Source: Atopobium minutum
GTDB taxonomy: Bacteria; Actinomycetota; Coriobacteriia; Coriobacteriales; Atopobiaceae
DNA: 64,000 nt
Reading direction: 5' to 3'
Assembly: GCA_900105895.1 (NCBI GenBank)
Contig: FNSH01000001.1
Span: 868,001 to 932,000, forward strand
Shown: piece by piece, positions 7,944 to 17,874 of the stretch
Numbering within the stretch: the first letter of the stretch is position 1
Layout of the letters: every line of letters begins with the position of its first letter
Notes under the pieces: model-generated
Told to the model about the DNA's origin: nothing
What the model saw: the letters and a program-made list of their open reading frames with translations, nothing else
The model's database searches: none
Position numbers and translations under genes: made by a program

Positions 7944-8323
7944 TAGACGGTAAAGCGGTTATAGATGAAAAAGAGGCTCAAAAAGTGAGAGAGCTTTTTC
8001 GTAAATTCTTAGAATTTGGAACGATTTCTGAAACGGCTCGAGCGGTGAACATTGATAAAACACATTCTGTAATTAGCAATATTTTGAAAAATAAAACGTA
8101 CTTAGGAACATCGCTTTACCCGAGTCTTTTAGATGAAGAAACTTTTTATAAAGTTCAGCAGTTAAGAGCCAACAATTTTAGAAAAAAACCTCGTACAACA
8201 GAGCTAAAACCTTTAATTACAACAGATTTCACGTACGAAATAGGCGTTATAGAAAAGAAATACGATGATCCTTATCGGCAAGCAGCATACGCGTACAGTC
8301 AAATCAAGGGAGGCGTAAAATGA
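7913..8323 (+). CDS. Short recombinase-domain protein lacking a catalytic domain
   Basis: The ATG at 7913 has GAAGAGGTGAAAG upstream and lies inside the end of the previous gene. The 136-aa product begins [19 protein letters not shown], the typical recombinase domain that follows the catalytic domain in large serine recombinases. It continues with [19 protein letters not shown] and [20 protein letters not shown]. No Ser-resolvase catalytic region is present. Such short middle ORFs occur in three-gene recombinase cassettes of Clostridia and Actinobacteria, where they are probably accessory. The stop overlaps the next start by 4 bases (ATGA). Confidence 0.85.
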   Translation: MAHIPYGYRIVDGKAVIDEKEAQKVRELFRKFLEFGTISETARAVNIDKTHSVISNILKNKTYLGTSLYPSLLDEETFYKVQQLRANNFRKKPRTTELKPLITTDFTYEIGVIEKKYDDPYRQAAYAYSQIKGGVK

Positions 8324-9896
8324 GTGCCAACGTTACAATTATTCCACCAAGAAAAATAGCAGGGAATACGGTAGATAAGCATAAAGATAAGCCGAAGTTA
8401 AGAGTAGTAGCGTATTGTCGTGTCAGTACCGACAGTGAAGAACAGGCAACAAGTTATGACACGCAAGTTCAGCATTATACGGATTACATTTCAAGAAATC
8501 CTCTCTGGGAGTTTGCTGGCATCTACGCTGATGACGGTATTTCAGGAACCAACACGAAAAAACGTGTCGGTTTCAACGACATGATCCACGATTGCATGAG
8601 TGGCAAAGTAGACATGGTTATCACTAAGTCGATTAGCCGTTTTGCGAGAAACACTATCGACTGTTTAAAGTTTGTTAGACAGTTAAAAGACAAAAATATC
8701 CCGATCATTTTTGAAAAAGAAAACATCAACACCATGGAAGCAAGCGGAGAACTATTGCTTACTATCATGGCTTCTTTAGCTCAACAGGAATCCGCGTCGC
8801 TTTCTCAGAATGTGAAGCTTGGACTTAAGTTCCGCTACCAGGAAGGTAAAGTGCAAATCAACCATAACTGGTTTTTAGGATACACAAAAGACGATGAAGG
8901 GAATCTTGTAATTCTTGAAAAGGAAGCAAAAGTCGTAAGAAGGATTTATAGAGAATATTTAGAAGGAGCAAGTCTTAGAGATATAGCGGAGGGCCTTGAA
9001 AAAGACGGCATTAAAAACGGTGCCGGGCATTTAAAATGGCACTTGTCTAATATTAAAACCATCTTGCAAAACGAAAAATATATTGGTGATGCTCTTTTAC
9101 AAAAAACCATCACGACAGATTTTATCAACCATGTTCGTATAAAAAATGATGGAACAGAACCACAGTATTATGTAAAAGATAGCCACGCTTCGATTATTCC
9201 AAGAGATATTTTCTTTAAAGTTCAAGAAGAAATGGTAAGACGAGCCAACATGTTTAGCGGTGAGGAGAATAAAAAAGGAGAGTTTATTCCAGTAAGTACG
9301 CTTTATCCAGCCTATGTGTTTGTTCTAAATGCGGGGATGTTTACAGAAGAATTGCTTGGAACAATCGAGGAGTGCATTCTGTTGTTTGGCGTTGTTGTAC
9401 CAGATGGGAAAATGGTCCTAGTGCTTGTGATGCTCCGACAGTAAAAGAGGAAGAACTGCAGTCTGCTACAGTGAAAGCCATAAACAAGGTGTTTAGTATA
9501 CCGGATGAAGTATTGGATACGTTGAATAACAATATTAGAGAAATTATCGCGGGCAACAACTTAAGGGAGATTGAAACGGTTGATAAAAAAATCGCGGACA
9601 AACAAGCGATACTACTAACCTTGCTTAAAGCTAAAAAAGACTACACGAAAATAGCTGATGAGATTGATGAACTTAAAGTTAAGAAACAGCAGCTTCTTAT
9701 AGAAAAAGCAGGTCAAGAAGATGCTAAAAGACGAATCAGAGAAATGGAAGATTTTCTGAAAAATGAGCGTCACGATATTAGTGAATATGACGAGAAGCTG
9801 GTAAGAAAGTACATCAAGAAAATAAAAGTTTACGAGGACAAGTTCAGCGTAACTTTTAAATCAGAGATTAGTGTTGATGTTGAAAGGGCATCGTAA
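8320..9896 (+). pseudogene. Large serine recombinase, frameshifted at a poly-A run
   Basis: The first frame (8320-9444) has the catalytic Ser in [13 protein letters not shown], then [21 protein letters not shown], and a recombinase domain. At AAT AAA AAA GGA (A6 at 9271-9276) the reading frame is lost. Reading back one base gives [20 protein letters not shown] followed by GDVYRRIAW, the expected zinc-ribbon region, which continues in the 9372-9896 frame with a coiled coil and a KKIKVYEDKFSVTFKS end. The reconstructed protein is about 525 aa, normal for this family. It would be the integrase/excisionase of the element and closes a three-gene recombinase array. As written, the protein lacks the zinc ribbon and coiled coil. 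A -1 slip on the A run could still yield some full product, but a mutation or sequencing error is simpler. Confidence 0.85.
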
Positions 9897-9936
9897 AAGA
9901 TAAAAGAATGTGAGCATTTGAAATGTTACAAAAGTC

Positions 9937-9970
9937 AGCCTAGAGGGAATCCTATCTAGGCTGTTTTTTT
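9937..9970 (+). terminator. Rho-independent terminator after the recombinase
   Basis: A perfect 8-bp inverted repeat AGCCTAGA/TCTAGGCT at 9937-9944 and 9955-9962 (10-base loop) is followed by a run of T at 9964-9970. It lies 40 bases after the recombinase stop. Confidence 0.85.
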
Positions 9971-10242
9971 GTTTTTTATGCTCAAAAACCAAGTTATCAA
10001 GCCAATCTTAAACCTTTTAACGATAGCTTTTCCTATCGTTAAAAAGTGCACCCACTATCAATAGTGTGCACTCAAAAAAGTGTAGCTATACTTGGAGTTC
10101 TCTCAATCCATGTGGAAACGGTGGCGCTCTTAACCCGGGAAAAGAGCGCGTAACCGTTTTTGAAACATTATTTAATTATTGTAAGGCCTGAGGCATAGTC
10201 CTATACGCACTCTGCCTGCAAGGTTAATCCGCTCCTTAGGCA
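9971..10242. other. Gene-free element boundary with three inverted repeats
   Basis: No gene is seen here. It contains a perfect 12-bp inverted repeat TTTTAACGATAG/CTATCGTTAAAA (10015-10026/10033-10044), then an imperfect repeat around AGTGCAC...GTGCACT (10045-10073). A longer hairpin, AACGGT...CGCTCTT paired with AAGAGCG...ACCGTT (about 10117-10164), is followed on the plus strand by TTTTT. This last hairpin faces the 3' end of the leftward surface protease and may end transcription from both sides. The area separates mobile-element genes from surface-protein genes and is the most likely place for the right element end or attachment site. I cannot point to a matching left copy. Confidence 0.5.
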
Positions 10243-13200
10243 CTACTCCCCTACTTGCGTGCGCCGCCTACTAAGGCAAGAGACCCACAGAGCTCCACCC
10301 AACGCTGCTCCGGAAATCAACAGCAAGCCGCCAATGTTTGCTCCAGAATCCGACGTGTCAGGCAGAACACGTTTACGCTTGCTCTGTCCATGGCGAGAAG
10401 TACCTGCAGCTGTGGTGCCGGTCTGTCCATCAGATTGATCTTGCTGGCCAGAATTGTTAGAACCTCCTGGCTGGTTCGGATCTGAGGGGTTTGGATTTGC
10501 GGGGTCGTCGGTATTGTCGTTATTGTGTACTTCAGGATCCTTAATTGTCCTAGACGATGGTACGCCATAGTCGATATCGTTGGGATTAGGTGCTATCGCA
10601 GTAGTATCGGCGACCTCTGCTAGGGCAAGGGTACCCAAACGCGAAAGAGTATGTACGGCAGCTTGGTTCTCATTCAAATTGAGAGGAAGCACCGTCCAGG
10701 TCTGAGCAGCATAAGGCTTATACACAAGCAGCTTATTGTTCCAGCTTCCAGCTGCAGAAGCGCTTACTGCCAGTTCAAATGAACCTTCGGGATCAACCGG
10801 CTGACCACCTACGTCGGTCAGTTTCAAGTTGTAAGCTTGCAGCACGTTAGGCGCTCCCGGAAGGGCGGCAATTTGCGCAAGGTCATCATCTGCTAGATTG
10901 GTCTTTTCCACTTGGAATGTAGTTGCTGTACCAAGATTGATGGCCGAACCCGTCAGCTTAAAGGTATTGTCAGAAGAGCTCAGGGTTTTCTTTTGACTGT
11001 CAGCATCGCTTAGCTTGACAAATTTAGTTGGAGGATTGTTAGGGTCAGCCGGATCAGGCGTCAGATTACTACGCATTTCATCGCTAATCTGGCTCTCGTC
11101 GTAGTAACTCAACGTGGTTGCCGATGGGAAGGCATTGGGGCTAAGCCCACGGAACTTACCATTTGAACCTACCTCCGGCATGATGGTCTTATTCAAACGC
11201 ACTGTTTCGATGGGATTATCGCTAAAGGCCCCAAAACGTACCGTCTCAACCTTATCGGGCAAAATGACCGTCTTGATCTTGTTGCTTTCAAAAGCAGATC
11301 TGCCAATGTATTTGAGATTTGCAGGCAACTTGAGCTCCTCAATTTCGTTGGAGCTTTTGTAGTTACCGGCAAAAGCGTCGTTTCCGATCTCTTCGAGAGA
11401 GTCGGGAAGGTAGACCTCTTTGATTTTGTTGGCGTTAAATGCGCTTTCACCAATGGTTGTAAGGCCCTCAGGCAGGACAAGGCTTTCAAGCCCTGCCTTT
11501 TCAAAGGCATAAAGCCCAATGCCCTTTATATGCTTGGGAATGTCGATACTCTTAAGATTCTTGTTGTTTTGGAAGAGCTGACTGCTAATAAAGCTGTACT
11601 TGGGATTATTGGGAAGCTTAACGTGCTCAAGTTTCATGGCTGAACCGTAATTATCACCCTTAAACGCTCCGGTCTCTATGGTCTCTACACTGTCAGGAAT
11701 ATCAATGCTTGTCAGCTCTGAGCAGCTCTCAAAAGCACTCTGCCCGATATGCTTAAGCGAACCGGGAAGATTAAGTGAACTAAACCGTGCTTTTTTGAAA
11801 GCGCCACTATAGATGTACTCCAGTGTGGAGGGAAGCATAACTTCTTTGGCGCCAGACTTCTCAAAGGCATTCTCATGAATGCACGTAATACCCTCAGGTA
11901 TCTCGATCCGCTCAATTTCTCCGCCTTGCCAGGACGGAGCCTTGTAGACACCAGGACCGATCTGTGTAATTTTTACGCCACCGATAGTATCGGGAACGCT
12001 AATAACGCGCTCCTCCTTTGGCTGCTTTTCATAAACTTCCTGTACCTTGTGATAGGCAACAATCATGCCGCGAGAAGGGCTGATATCGTAGTCACCAATA
12101 GTCACGATATCTTTAGCCGCTTGGCCTTCCTCGATAAGAGGATCAGCGGTAGGCGTAGTTGAGATTGCCGTGTCAAAGGTGGGGTTTATAGGGTCTTGAT
12201 CGTGAACGTCTTGTCCAGTTGCAAAGTACGCTCTAATCATTGGCGCACCCGGATAACCGGCAGATGCCATACTGTTAAAGTCACCGTTATAGATAAAGCA
12301 CCGAGCATAAGCGGACGTATTTCTACTCACGCTCTTGTCCAGAGCCACAGCTGGGCTTGCTCCTGACGGCGAAACTTGCTTTACCACAACATATACGTCA
12401 CCCTGCATGGCAAGTTTAAGATCTCTAAAGTCAAAGCGATTCCAGGTACCGCTCTTGGCCTGCACAAGCTGTGGCTTCATGAGATCAATGAGTCGACCAA
12501 GTTTATTTACCTGTTTTACACTAATCTCAAACTGCCCGTCTTTTAAAATTGGGTTGTTGCCGGCAGCGTATACCATGACATGGTCAAGAACGCCGTCCTT
12601 GGGCGCGGTTACCTGAATAGCAGAACCTCTTCCTACAGTTTTATGCAGGATTGCTCCACCCAAAGGGTTGTTATTGTCGTAAGCAAAACCAACAGTACCA
12701 GCACCAGGCTCTGCGGTCGGACGATCTGCATTGGGATTTGGCTCATTGGATGGGTCATCTTTTTCCAGGTTGACTTCAAGCTCATTTGACTTTTTATCTA
12801 AAGAAACCGAAATTTCTTTGGACTTGTATCCCGGAGCTCCAACCAAAACGGTATAGGTACCTTGCTTGATCTTGCTAAAAACATAAGCACCATCGGGGCC
12901 GGTCTGTCCTTTCAGTCCAGCTGCTGCAATTTCAATATCGGCAACAAGAGGACCTTGATACGTATCCCCCGTGTCTGGAGCGGTACTGGTAAAGTCTCCA
13001 AAAGCTTCCTGACGAGAAAGACCCTGCTGCTGCGGGGCTTGTCCATCCAGCTCCAGATGAACATCGTCGATGTAAAAACCATTACCGGCAGTGTTTTGAT
13101 TGCTCATACTAAAGACAAAGGGATTAACAACCTTACCCTTATAGGACGTCAAATCGATCCTGCGTTCAACCCACGTACCACGCTCGGAAGACAGCTTAGT

Positions 13201-15441
13201 GGGATAGTTGAGCAGTGAGGCGGCTTGTCCTTCTTTGGGGTTAAGCTCTAACTGTACACCTGCCACTGCCTGATCCCAATCAAGATACTCATGCCAGACA
13301 AGCTCTATCTTGCTAGCCTGAACGGCTATGTCACCCTTCAGATCAAGCTGGGGGAGTTGGGCTGTCGAGGATGGTTCAATTCCCAAAGAATAGGAACCAA
13401 GTTTGAGTCCCATAAGGGCATTTCCACTGGTGGGTTTGGGATCGGTTTGAAGGTCTGCCGTACCAGCAGAAAAATCTCCCGTAAAAGCAAAGCCGTTTGC
13501 CCCGGATTCAAAATCAAAAGCGTATTCGTCAGGCGTCAGAGATTCCCTCACTCTATATTCAATAGGAGTGGATACATGCTCCGTCCCTGTCGTATCTACC
13601 ACTATCAGCTGGGCAATGTACTCTCCCACCTCAAGTGTGGATTCAGGAATTGTTACGTCATAGACACTCTTGTCATTAAAGCGAGAAGTGCCCTCAAACT
13701 CTTGAGCTTTTGTGCTGTCCTCAAGAGAACTTACACGAAGGAGCACCTTTGCCACCTTTGTGGCATCTTTAATGCTCGTACTCAGCTGATAAGGACGATC
13801 TTTCAGAATTTCTTTTGCCATAGAGGCCTGTATATCAGTGTCCGCGTTGAGCTGCAGTGGTTCACTCGATCCGTTTACCTTAACTTTCAGCGACGCCAAA
13901 TCTGCACCGGTAGCGCTCGTGTCATCTTGATTCATCTTGCCTAATGCCATGGAAACAGCATTGTATGCATCAATCTGTCCATATCCATATGCCATATTGG
14001 GGCTACTAGGATAGGAACTATCAGTTTTTATTTGAGCGCTCTCGCGCAAGATGGCCTCTACCTCATCAAGGCTGAGATCAGGATTTGCAGACCAAACCAG
14101 CGCTGCAACACCAGCGACATGAGGAGCTGCCATAGAAGTTCCATCCCAGCTGGCGTAGCCACCACCATAAACCGAACTGCGAACCCCAACACCAGGGGCA
14201 ACCACATCCGGTTTGATAAGAGACGCGTTGTTTGCAACAGGGCCACGTCGAGAGAAACTGGCAACACTACCAGAAAGATCACAAGCTCCAACGGTAAAAA
14301 TATCGGACAATCCTGAAGGGTTATCCAAGGAGCCGCTCGGCGCAAGTTCCGATCCGTTGTTCCCAGAAGACATAACGTTCAGGATGCCTACCGCACGCAT
14401 CTGCCGAGCCATATCATCAAACCAAGGATCGATTTTATTTGATCCGTCAGACCAACTGTGATTGACGATTTTTGGCGCCTTTGCTGGGTCTCCGCCCGGA
14501 GCCATCATCCACTGACAGGCCTTAATAATATTCTCATTGCTCGCTCCCACACCATCTCTAAAGGCGCTGGCAACAATAAAGTTGGCACCCGGAGCCACAC
14601 CGATACGGTTGTAGTCAAAGCTTGAGCCAGCAGGCCCACGCGTTTCGGAACCAAGAATAATTCCGGTTACATGCGTACCATGGTCGGAAGGGTAAGGGCT
14701 GCTGACAAGATCCAGGTAGTTGCCCTCGGTGACAGCCGTTCCCGTGGCGGAATCGTAGCCCCTGAACTTGGTCTTAAGAGCGGGGTGGTCAATGTCAACT
14801 TTTTGATCAACAACACCTACTGTTACACCGCTACCATCAATATTGAGTTCGCTCCACACCTTATCTGCCCTGATGAGCTTGAGGTTTTCTTCTACCTCTC
14901 TGGGATCTGCAGGTGCGGACCTAAAAGATCCAAAAAGCAGGGGCTTCTCGACAGGATCCTGTATGATTGTCCCGTCCTTGGATAGACTCTTATATTCCGG
15001 TAGCTGCTTTATTTTCTCTAGAAGATCTTGGGGAGCACTGATCACAAGGATATTGCCCGCCCAGTATGCGTGATACTCGATTGAAGTGTTATGTTCAGCC
15101 TTATACGAGGCGATAAGGTCAAGCGTTGATTTTTGGCTAAGATACGCCTGCGCCTGTATAAGGGCGAGCGTTTTTACGGCTTGCGTGGGTGTTTGTGCAG
15201 GCTTTTTAATAGCTTCAAGTCCATTGGTGTAGAGCTTTTCAATAAAATCTTGGTCACCCGCTAAACCGTTAGCGATAATCTGCTCCGTTAAGGCATCAAC
15301 ATCTGAACCTTGTGCCGGATTATAGCTAATGATTGCTTTTTCAACCTGTCCCTCCTCTCCTGGTGTCGCAAAGGCTTTGATTGGCGCTAAGCCGATGCAT
15401 AATACCAGCGCCAGAAGAAGGCGCGACAGAAGCTTGCGCAT
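10243..15441 (-). CDS. Cell-wall-anchored subtilisin-like (S8) protease with BspA-type leucine-rich repeats
   Basis: I start at the ATG at 15441 (GGAG 5 bases upstream), giving 1732 aa with a clear signal peptide (RKLLSRLLLALVLCIGLAP, ending near AFA). The S8 catalytic triad is visible: Asp near 212 (VGVVDQ), His near 254 (DHGTH) and Ser near 436 (GTSMAAPHVAG). A carboxypeptidase-regulatory-like beta domain follows (GQTGPDGAYVFSKIKQGTY), and then, roughly from residues 1130 to 1440, leucine-rich repeats of the LRR_5/BspA type (IPxxVxxIxxxAFxxN). The C-terminus has LPDTSDSG at about 1693, a hydrophobic helix and RRR, a sortase signal with Ser/Asp after the Thr. It is probably a secreted, wall-attached protease and adhesin. 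It is a single gene with its own upstream region. Confidence 0.93.
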   Translation of the reverse strand: MRKLLSRLLLALVLCIGLAPIKAFATPGEEGQVEKAIISYNPAQGSDVDALTEQIIANGLAGDQDFIEKLYTNGLEAIKKPAQTPTQAVKTLALIQAQAYLSQKSTLDLIASYKAEHNTSIEYHAYWAGNILVISAPQDLLEKIKQLPEYKSLSKDGTIIQDPVEKPLLFGSFRSAPADPREVEENLKLIRADKVWSELNIDGSGVTVGVVDQKVDIDHPALKTKFRGYDSATGTAVTEGNYLDLVSSPYPSDHGTHVTGIILGSETRGPAGSSFDYNRIGVAPGANFIVASAFRDGVGASNENIIKACQWMMAPGGDPAKAPKIVNHSWSDGSNKIDPWFDDMARQMRAVGILNVMSSGNNGSELAPSGSLDNPSGLSDIFTVGACDLSGSVASFSRRGPVANNASLIKPDVVAPGVGVRSSVYGGGYASWDGTSMAAPHVAGVAALVWSANPDLSLDEVEAILRESAQIKTDSSYPSSPNMAYGYGQIDAYNAVSMALGKMNQDDTSATGADLASLKVKVNGSSEPLQLNADTDIQASMAKEILKDRPYQLSTSIKDATKVAKVLLRVSSLEDSTKAQEFEGTSRFNDKSVYDVTIPESTLEVGEYIAQLIVVDTTGTEHVSTPIEYRVRESLTPDEYAFDFESGANGFAFTGDFSAGTADLQTDPKPTSGNALMGLKLGSYSLGIEPSSTAQLPQLDLKGDIAVQASKIELVWHEYLDWDQAVAGVQLELNPKEGQAASLLNYPTKLSSERGTWVERRIDLTSYKGKVVNPFVFSMSNQNTAGNGFYIDDVHLELDGQAPQQQGLSRQEAFGDFTSTAPDTGDTYQGPLVADIEIAAAGLKGQTGPDGAYVFSKIKQGTYTVLVGAPGYKSKEISVSLDKKSNELEVNLEKDDPSNEPNPNADRPTAEPGAGTVGFAYDNNNPLGGAILHKTVGRGSAIQVTAPKDGVLDHVMVYAAGNNPILKDGQFEISVKQVNKLGRLIDLMKPQLVQAKSGTWNRFDFRDLKLAMQGDVYVVVKQVSPSGASPAVALDKSVSRNTSAYARCFIYNGDFNSMASAGYPGAPMIRAYFATGQDVHDQDPINPTFDTAISTTPTADPLIEEGQAAKDIVTIGDYDISPSRGMIVAYHKVQEVYEKQPKEERVISVPDTIGGVKITQIGPGVYKAPSWQGGEIERIEIPEGITCIHENAFEKSGAKEVMLPSTLEYIYSGAFKKARFSSLNLPGSLKHIGQSAFESCSELTSIDIPDSVETIETGAFKGDNYGSAMKLEHVKLPNNPKYSFISSQLFQNNKNLKSIDIPKHIKGIGLYAFEKAGLESLVLPEGLTTIGESAFNANKIKEVYLPDSLEEIGNDAFAGNYKSSNEIEELKLPANLKYIGRSAFESNKIKTVILPDKVETVRFGAFSDNPIETVRLNKTIMPEVGSNGKFRGLSPNAFPSATTLSYYDESQISDEMRSNLTPDPADPNNPPTKFVKLSDADSQKKTLSSSDNTFKLTGSAINLGTATTFQVEKTNLADDDLAQIAALPGAPNVLQAYNLKLTDVGGQPVDPEGSFELAVSASAAGSWNNKLLVYKPYAAQTWTVLPLNLNENQAAVHTLSRLGTLALAEVADTTAIAPNPNDIDYGVPSSRTIKDPEVHNNDNTDDPANPNPSDPNQPGGSNNSGQQDQSDGQTGTTAAGTSRHGQSKRKRVLPDTSDSGANIGGLLLISGAALGGALWVSCLSRRRTQVGE

Positions 15442-15661
15442 ATGCACTCCATTCCGGTCAGGGGCGATAAACCCTTGACTCAAAAATAGTTATATGAGGT
15501 TAACTTATAAAGTGTATAGGCTGAATATGTATAAGTCAAGAACGTAAAACCCTGATGTAAAACCCTATTTCGTAAGCCTTTTATGCCTGCCAAAACATAC
15601 GCTATGCAGCGTATACAACAAAATGGGGTTATAACTACAAACCCTGTCTGGGCAAAAACAA
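15442..15661. other. Upstream region of the surface protease
   Basis: This gene-free promoter region of the leftward protease gene contains a tandem direct repeat GTAAAACCCT (15544-15553 and 15557-15566, approximate) and an inverted repeat ATACGCT/AGCGTAT (15597-15603/15607-15613). AT-rich stretches near 15490-15535 could hold the promoter. No additional ORF with a ribosome site is seen. Confidence 0.4.
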
Positions 15662-15706
15662 ACCTCCCATTCTTGAGCTTTACTTTCAGTCCAAGAAATG
15701 GGAGGT
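15652..15706 (-). terminator. Rho-independent terminator after the L,D-transpeptidase gene
   Basis: An inverted repeat, ACCTCCCATT.CTTG at 15662-15675 paired with CAAG.AATGGGAGGT at 15692-15706, is followed on the minus strand by TTTGTTTTTG. It lies about 50 bases beyond the stop of the leftward gene at 15759. Confidence 0.85.
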
Positions 15707-15758
15707 GAATCGAATCATTTAAAATGTTTTACACAGTATAGTGCTGTGTTACAAAGGT

Positions 15759-17834
15759 CTACCAGATTACAACCTTTGATCCAGCGGGAACATAATCATA
15801 AATCCACTTGGCATTCTCGATGGCAAGGCGCACGCAGCCATGAGAAAGATGCTGTCCAAGACGTCCATCCAGAACGTTAAACGTCCCTTGCCTATAAAGA
15901 ACAGAGTGGAAAAGATAATCATTGTAGAACTGTGTGTAGTAATAGCAGCTATAGCCATGCCCAAAAACATAACCCTTAGACTGAACACTAAATTCACCCG
16001 TAACAGTAGGTGTTGATGGCTTTCCGGGAGAGCAGACAAACTCTTTTATGGGAGTCCAATTATTGTATTGCCCATAGTACACACCAACTCTGCAACCAGA
16101 TGTATCAACGCAGATAAGGTAATTTGTTGCACTTGAATAGCTTTGTGCTGCGCTAAACATGTCATAGTACTGCGCATTTACCGAAATCCAATGGCCGTCA
16201 CTCGCTAGGAAATAATACTTCTTACCATCCCAAATCCATCCAGTTTGCATTCTTCCGCTGTTTGGATCGAGGTAGTACCATTTACCGCCAAGCTGTTGCC
16301 AGCCTGTAAGCATTTTTCCATCAGAATCCAGATAGTACCAGAAGCCGCTTTTGACCTGTACCCAGCCCTTTGCCATTGCACCTGAATTATCAAACCAATA
16401 CCAGTGATTGTTGTAGAAAAGCCAACCTGTGTGCATGCTGCCATTGGAGGGGTCGAGATAGTAACGCTTTCCGTCAAGCTGCTGCCAGCCTGTAAGCGCT
16501 ATTCCATTGTTATCAAAGTAATACCACGTACCGGTCTTATCTCTTTCCCAGCCAGTGCTTATCTGTCCCAGCTCTGAGTAGTGGCGTGTTACCCCATCGT
16601 CTGAGGTATGCCATCCCGAAACAGCTCTGCCGGTTTGCTCGTCAAAAAGGTGAGTTTTTCCATAAATGACTTGAGTGCCGTGCTGGACGGTGCCGTTAAG
16701 AATATAGAACCAGCTATCGCCAAGTCTTGTGAGTCCGTCTTGGGGAATCGCACCATTGGCAAGACGTATATGGTCACCCTCTTGTATAACGGCTACACGA
16801 CCAGAATCATCCAACCAACATGCCTGAGCATGTTGCTGCTTCCAACAAGAGGAAGCCATCGCACCGGAGTTTTCCAAATAGTAGCTTGCGCCAGCATAAT
16901 CAAGCCATCCGGTACGCATTTTATAGCTCGTGGGATCGAGATAGTACCATTTTCCATTGAGCTTTTGCCAACCAGAAAGTAGGTGCCCGTCTGAGGCAGA
17001 AGGCTGTGCATAGTACCAGCAACGATCAGTTTCATCAAAGACCCAACCCAGAGCCATTGCACCGGAAGTCTTAAAGTAGTAAGACTTATTTCCTACACGA
17101 AGATAACCTGTACACATACGATATGTCCCAGGATCCAAGCAATACCATGTGCCATTAAGGTACTGCCAGCCCCTTTTGAGAGCACCCGAATCAGAAGCAA
17201 GGCACCAAGAGCCATCTGCTACGCACCAACCATTTTGTCCCATTGCTCCAGAAGAACTAAATGCATGCCATGCACCATTGATTTGACGAATCTGGTTTTG
17301 CACGCAAACGCCTTGGGTATCCATCCAATACCATGCACCACGTACATACTTCCAGCCTAAAGAGCGTGTGCCACTCTCGAGCCAATACCATTTTCCATCC
17401 CTGTAGTCCCAACCAGAGGCATATCCGATCCAAGCTCCAGAAGCAGAAAAATCAGACCACTTGCCATTAGTAAGGGTGCGAGAGTCTGCCATGGTACCGC
17501 TTTGAGGAGAAAGCCAGTACCAAACGTTGTTAATAAGACGCCAACCTGTTGCTATCTGTCCTGTAGAAGTATCTGCCCAATACCAGTGACCTTCTGTATG
17601 AAGCCAACCCGTGTGAAGGGTGCCGTCTTCGTTATAAAAGAAGCGCTTTCCATCCTGTTCATGCCAACCAACAAGGGGTTGTTCTTGAGGTTGCTCTTGG
17701 GACGCTTCTTGAGGATCTTCTTGTTGAGCCGGCAGTGCATAGGCTAACGCTCCTGTAAAAGCCAAGCTCCACGTAATACCAATGCTCAGGCCAAGAGTCA
17801 CCAAACCGAACTTGGCAAATGAAAATCTCTTCAT
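15759..17834 (-). CDS. Secreted L,D-transpeptidase (YkuD) with about 20 cell-wall/choline-binding repeats
   Basis: I start at the ATG at 17834 (GAGGTG upstream), giving 691 aa with a signal peptide (KRFSFAKFGLVTLGLSIGI, ending near ALA). From about residue 60 to 550 there are tandem CW_binding_1 repeats of the GWxxxxGxWYYLDxxGxMxTG kind. The last about 120 residues form a YkuD domain with the catalytic HLSHGCVRL motif (Cys about 667, His about 665). Such enzymes make 3-3 cross-links or attach proteins to peptidoglycan. The N-terminal about 440 residues are closely similar, block by block, to the upstream gene product, so the two are tandem duplicates with exchanged catalytic ends. The gene follows the CHAP-like gene by 40 bases and ends at a terminator. 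Confidence 0.93.
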   Translation of the reverse strand: MKRFSFAKFGLVTLGLSIGITWSLAFTGALAYALPAQQEDPQEASQEQPQEQPLVGWHEQDGKRFFYNEDGTLHTGWLHTEGHWYWADTSTGQIATGWRLINNVWYWLSPQSGTMADSRTLTNGKWSDFSASGAWIGYASGWDYRDGKWYWLESGTRSLGWKYVRGAWYWMDTQGVCVQNQIRQINGAWHAFSSSGAMGQNGWCVADGSWCLASDSGALKRGWQYLNGTWYCLDPGTYRMCTGYLRVGNKSYYFKTSGAMALGWVFDETDRCWYYAQPSASDGHLLSGWQKLNGKWYYLDPTSYKMRTGWLDYAGASYYLENSGAMASSCWKQQHAQACWLDDSGRVAVIQEGDHIRLANGAIPQDGLTRLGDSWFYILNGTVQHGTQVIYGKTHLFDEQTGRAVSGWHTSDDGVTRHYSELGQISTGWERDKTGTWYYFDNNGIALTGWQQLDGKRYYLDPSNGSMHTGWLFYNNHWYWFDNSGAMAKGWVQVKSGFWYYLDSDGKMLTGWQQLGGKWYYLDPNSGRMQTGWIWDGKKYYFLASDGHWISVNAQYYDMFSAAQSYSSATNYLICVDTSGCRVGVYYGQYNNWTPIKEFVCSPGKPSTPTVTGEFSVQSKGYVFGHGYSCYYYTQFYNDYLFHSVLYRQGTFNVLDGRLGQHLSHGCVRLAIENAKWIYDYVPAGSKVVIW

Positions 17835-17874
17835 GCACACACCTCTTATCATATAGACGGCAGCTACGGTGATA

